Below are positions 62,831 to 64,000 of a DNA stretch of 64,000 bases, one piece after another (position 1 is the first letter of the stretch; each line of letters starts with the position of its first letter). A model generated the notes under the pieces. That model saw only the letters and a program-made list of their open reading frames with translations, ran no database searches and was not told the DNA's origin. The translations under genes were made by a program, and so were the position numbers. The stretch lies in assembly GCA_025331565.1 (NCBI GenBank), contig JAFREQ010000104.1, forward strand, positions 62,001 through 126,000, read 5' to 3'. Origin of the DNA: Holacanthus passer. Taxonomy: Eukaryota > Chordata > Actinopteri > Pomacanthidae.

Positions 62831-64000
62831 CCTTTGTTAATTGTATTATTCACACCTGTCCTATTTTTATGGGAAATATAAAAGTGTCTTCAGTGAAAAT
62901 GAAAATGGCCTATTCACAAACAAATGTGTTGTAATGTTACCTGTGTAGCACTTTATGTATGTATCTGCGGTGGATGTCTAATAGTCACAGATAAAATAAA
63001 ATGTGCAGTTACCTGATGCAATAAAAAATAAAATATGTCGCAGCACTCCTGGTCCAAAGATATCGCATTTGACAGAGACTCCGATAGTTGGTGGTAAACA
63101 ATGCACACCTCAGACATCTCATACTGGACATCTCAGATTGGGAACTCACGCCTGAATATCTCTGTAATGAAGCAATTATTTTCAAATCAACAACACAAAC
63201 TGCTAAGATTTTCACTTCTAATGGAGGGTTTTGCCTTTGTATTTAAATGCTTTTGTTTTTTCAGAGAGAGAGAGGGATCAAAGGGCAAGCTACATAAGTT
63301 GCTTTCATTGTCGCTGAAGAAAGCGAAGTGAGGTGAAGGGTTGTCGCAGACATGCAAATTTTCAGTGCACAGATACACAAAGATGAGTGTTGAAACCCAT
63401 TAAGCACAGTGCAAAGTCAAAGCTCATCTGAAATTAACAAAATATTGAAAATGCTGCCATGTTGACCCGGTCTGCCTCTTTTCACCCAGAAGCCCCCAAA
63501 CCACCTCCACTCACCTCACTATTACTCTAATGCCTCACCCCTTCCCCAACGGTAAAATATCCCAGGAAGCAGTCCAACAAAATTTGACCCAATGTTCTCC
63601 ATGTAAAAGCAGATCTAACCCCATGTGCACAGGGGGAGGGCAGACGGTGAAGAAAAAGGAGAAAGGGCTTTCATAAATGCAAACCAATGTGGTCGAAAAC
63701 CACAGGGGTGAATGTAACCTTTTACATTGGAGGACAGCGTTATTAGAGAAGCCAAAGTCAGAGCAGTCATTTAACTGTCCTGACAGTAACTGCTCTTCCC
63801 ATTAGTTTCAGTGCTGACTTCTGAAAACACGGAGGGAGGTGAGAAAAAAATACAAATGCCAGAAAATGAAATAATAGAGTGTTTCTACAATTTCCAATTC
63901 AATTTCCTCTGGCTGACCTGCAGTAACAAGAGAAATCAATGTGGCCCGAGTAAAACATTCTGAATTGAGGGATGGCAAGAGCCTCCTTTTTTTTCGAGCA

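Larger units (their letters stand above)
44688..64000 (-). other. celf5: celf5 upstream intron, at least 19.3 kb
   Basis: This is intron sequence up to the window edge. I looked for the RRM1 exons (GCAFLTYCARDSA and PIQVKPADSESRG signatures) on the - strand and did not find them. Contents: AC repeats (45062-45101), a pyrimidine-rich block (45220-45400), a LINE tail (48590-48735), purine-rich stretches (49860-49920, 50038-50400), microsatellites (50956-50984, 57409-57471), a Tc1 fossil (58850-59790) and fish repeats (60380-60790, 61740-61960, 62100-62830). The rest is unremarkable AT-rich DNA with a few conserved-looking patches (near 59850-59960 and 63560-63960). Confidence 0.65.

Overview
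The window is vertebrate nuclear DNA, almost certainly from a ray-finned fish and probably a percomorph. The coding sequence is split into short exons with GT/AG borders and long AT-rich introns. CA/GT microsatellites are dense, and many interspersed repeats belong to families typical of teleosts. No bacterial, viral or plasmid genes, CRISPR arrays, rRNA or tRNA genes were recognised.

Two protein-coding genes face each other, tail to tail. At the left edge on the + strand (18-4020) are the last two coding exons and the 3' UTR of a repulsive guidance molecule (RGM), a GPI-anchored BMP co-receptor/neogenin ligand. Its sequence mixes RGMb- and hemojuvelin-like features. With its position beside celf5, this suggests the fish-retained fourth paralogue, rgmd. 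Its signal-peptide exon lies left of the window.

From about 8.45 kb to the right edge, the - strand carries the 3' part of a CELF-family RNA-binding protein gene. Eight coding exons (44687 down to 13290) give 356 C-terminal residues containing RRM2, the divergent linker and RRM3. The linker matches CELF5 best. The RRM1 exons and promoter were not found in the remaining 19.3 kb, so they should lie beyond base 64000. A 3' UTR of about 4.8 kb is inferred.

The rest is intron and intergenic DNA. It contains a hAT-type non-autonomous element with an 8-bp target-site duplication, a TIR element, a decayed Tc1 transposon, two LINE remnants, several fish-wide repeats, microsatellites, and stretches that read like conserved non-coding elements. 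That last judgement is by eye only and is untested.

The most notable details concern celf5 splicing. Two linker exons have tandem in-frame 5' splice sites (21 nt and 6 nt apart), and a third has an NAGNAG acceptor. One of those donors sits inside the last copy of a 71-bp tandem repeat. I found no undescribed multi-gene system. The two genes are unrelated neighbours, not parts of one pathway.
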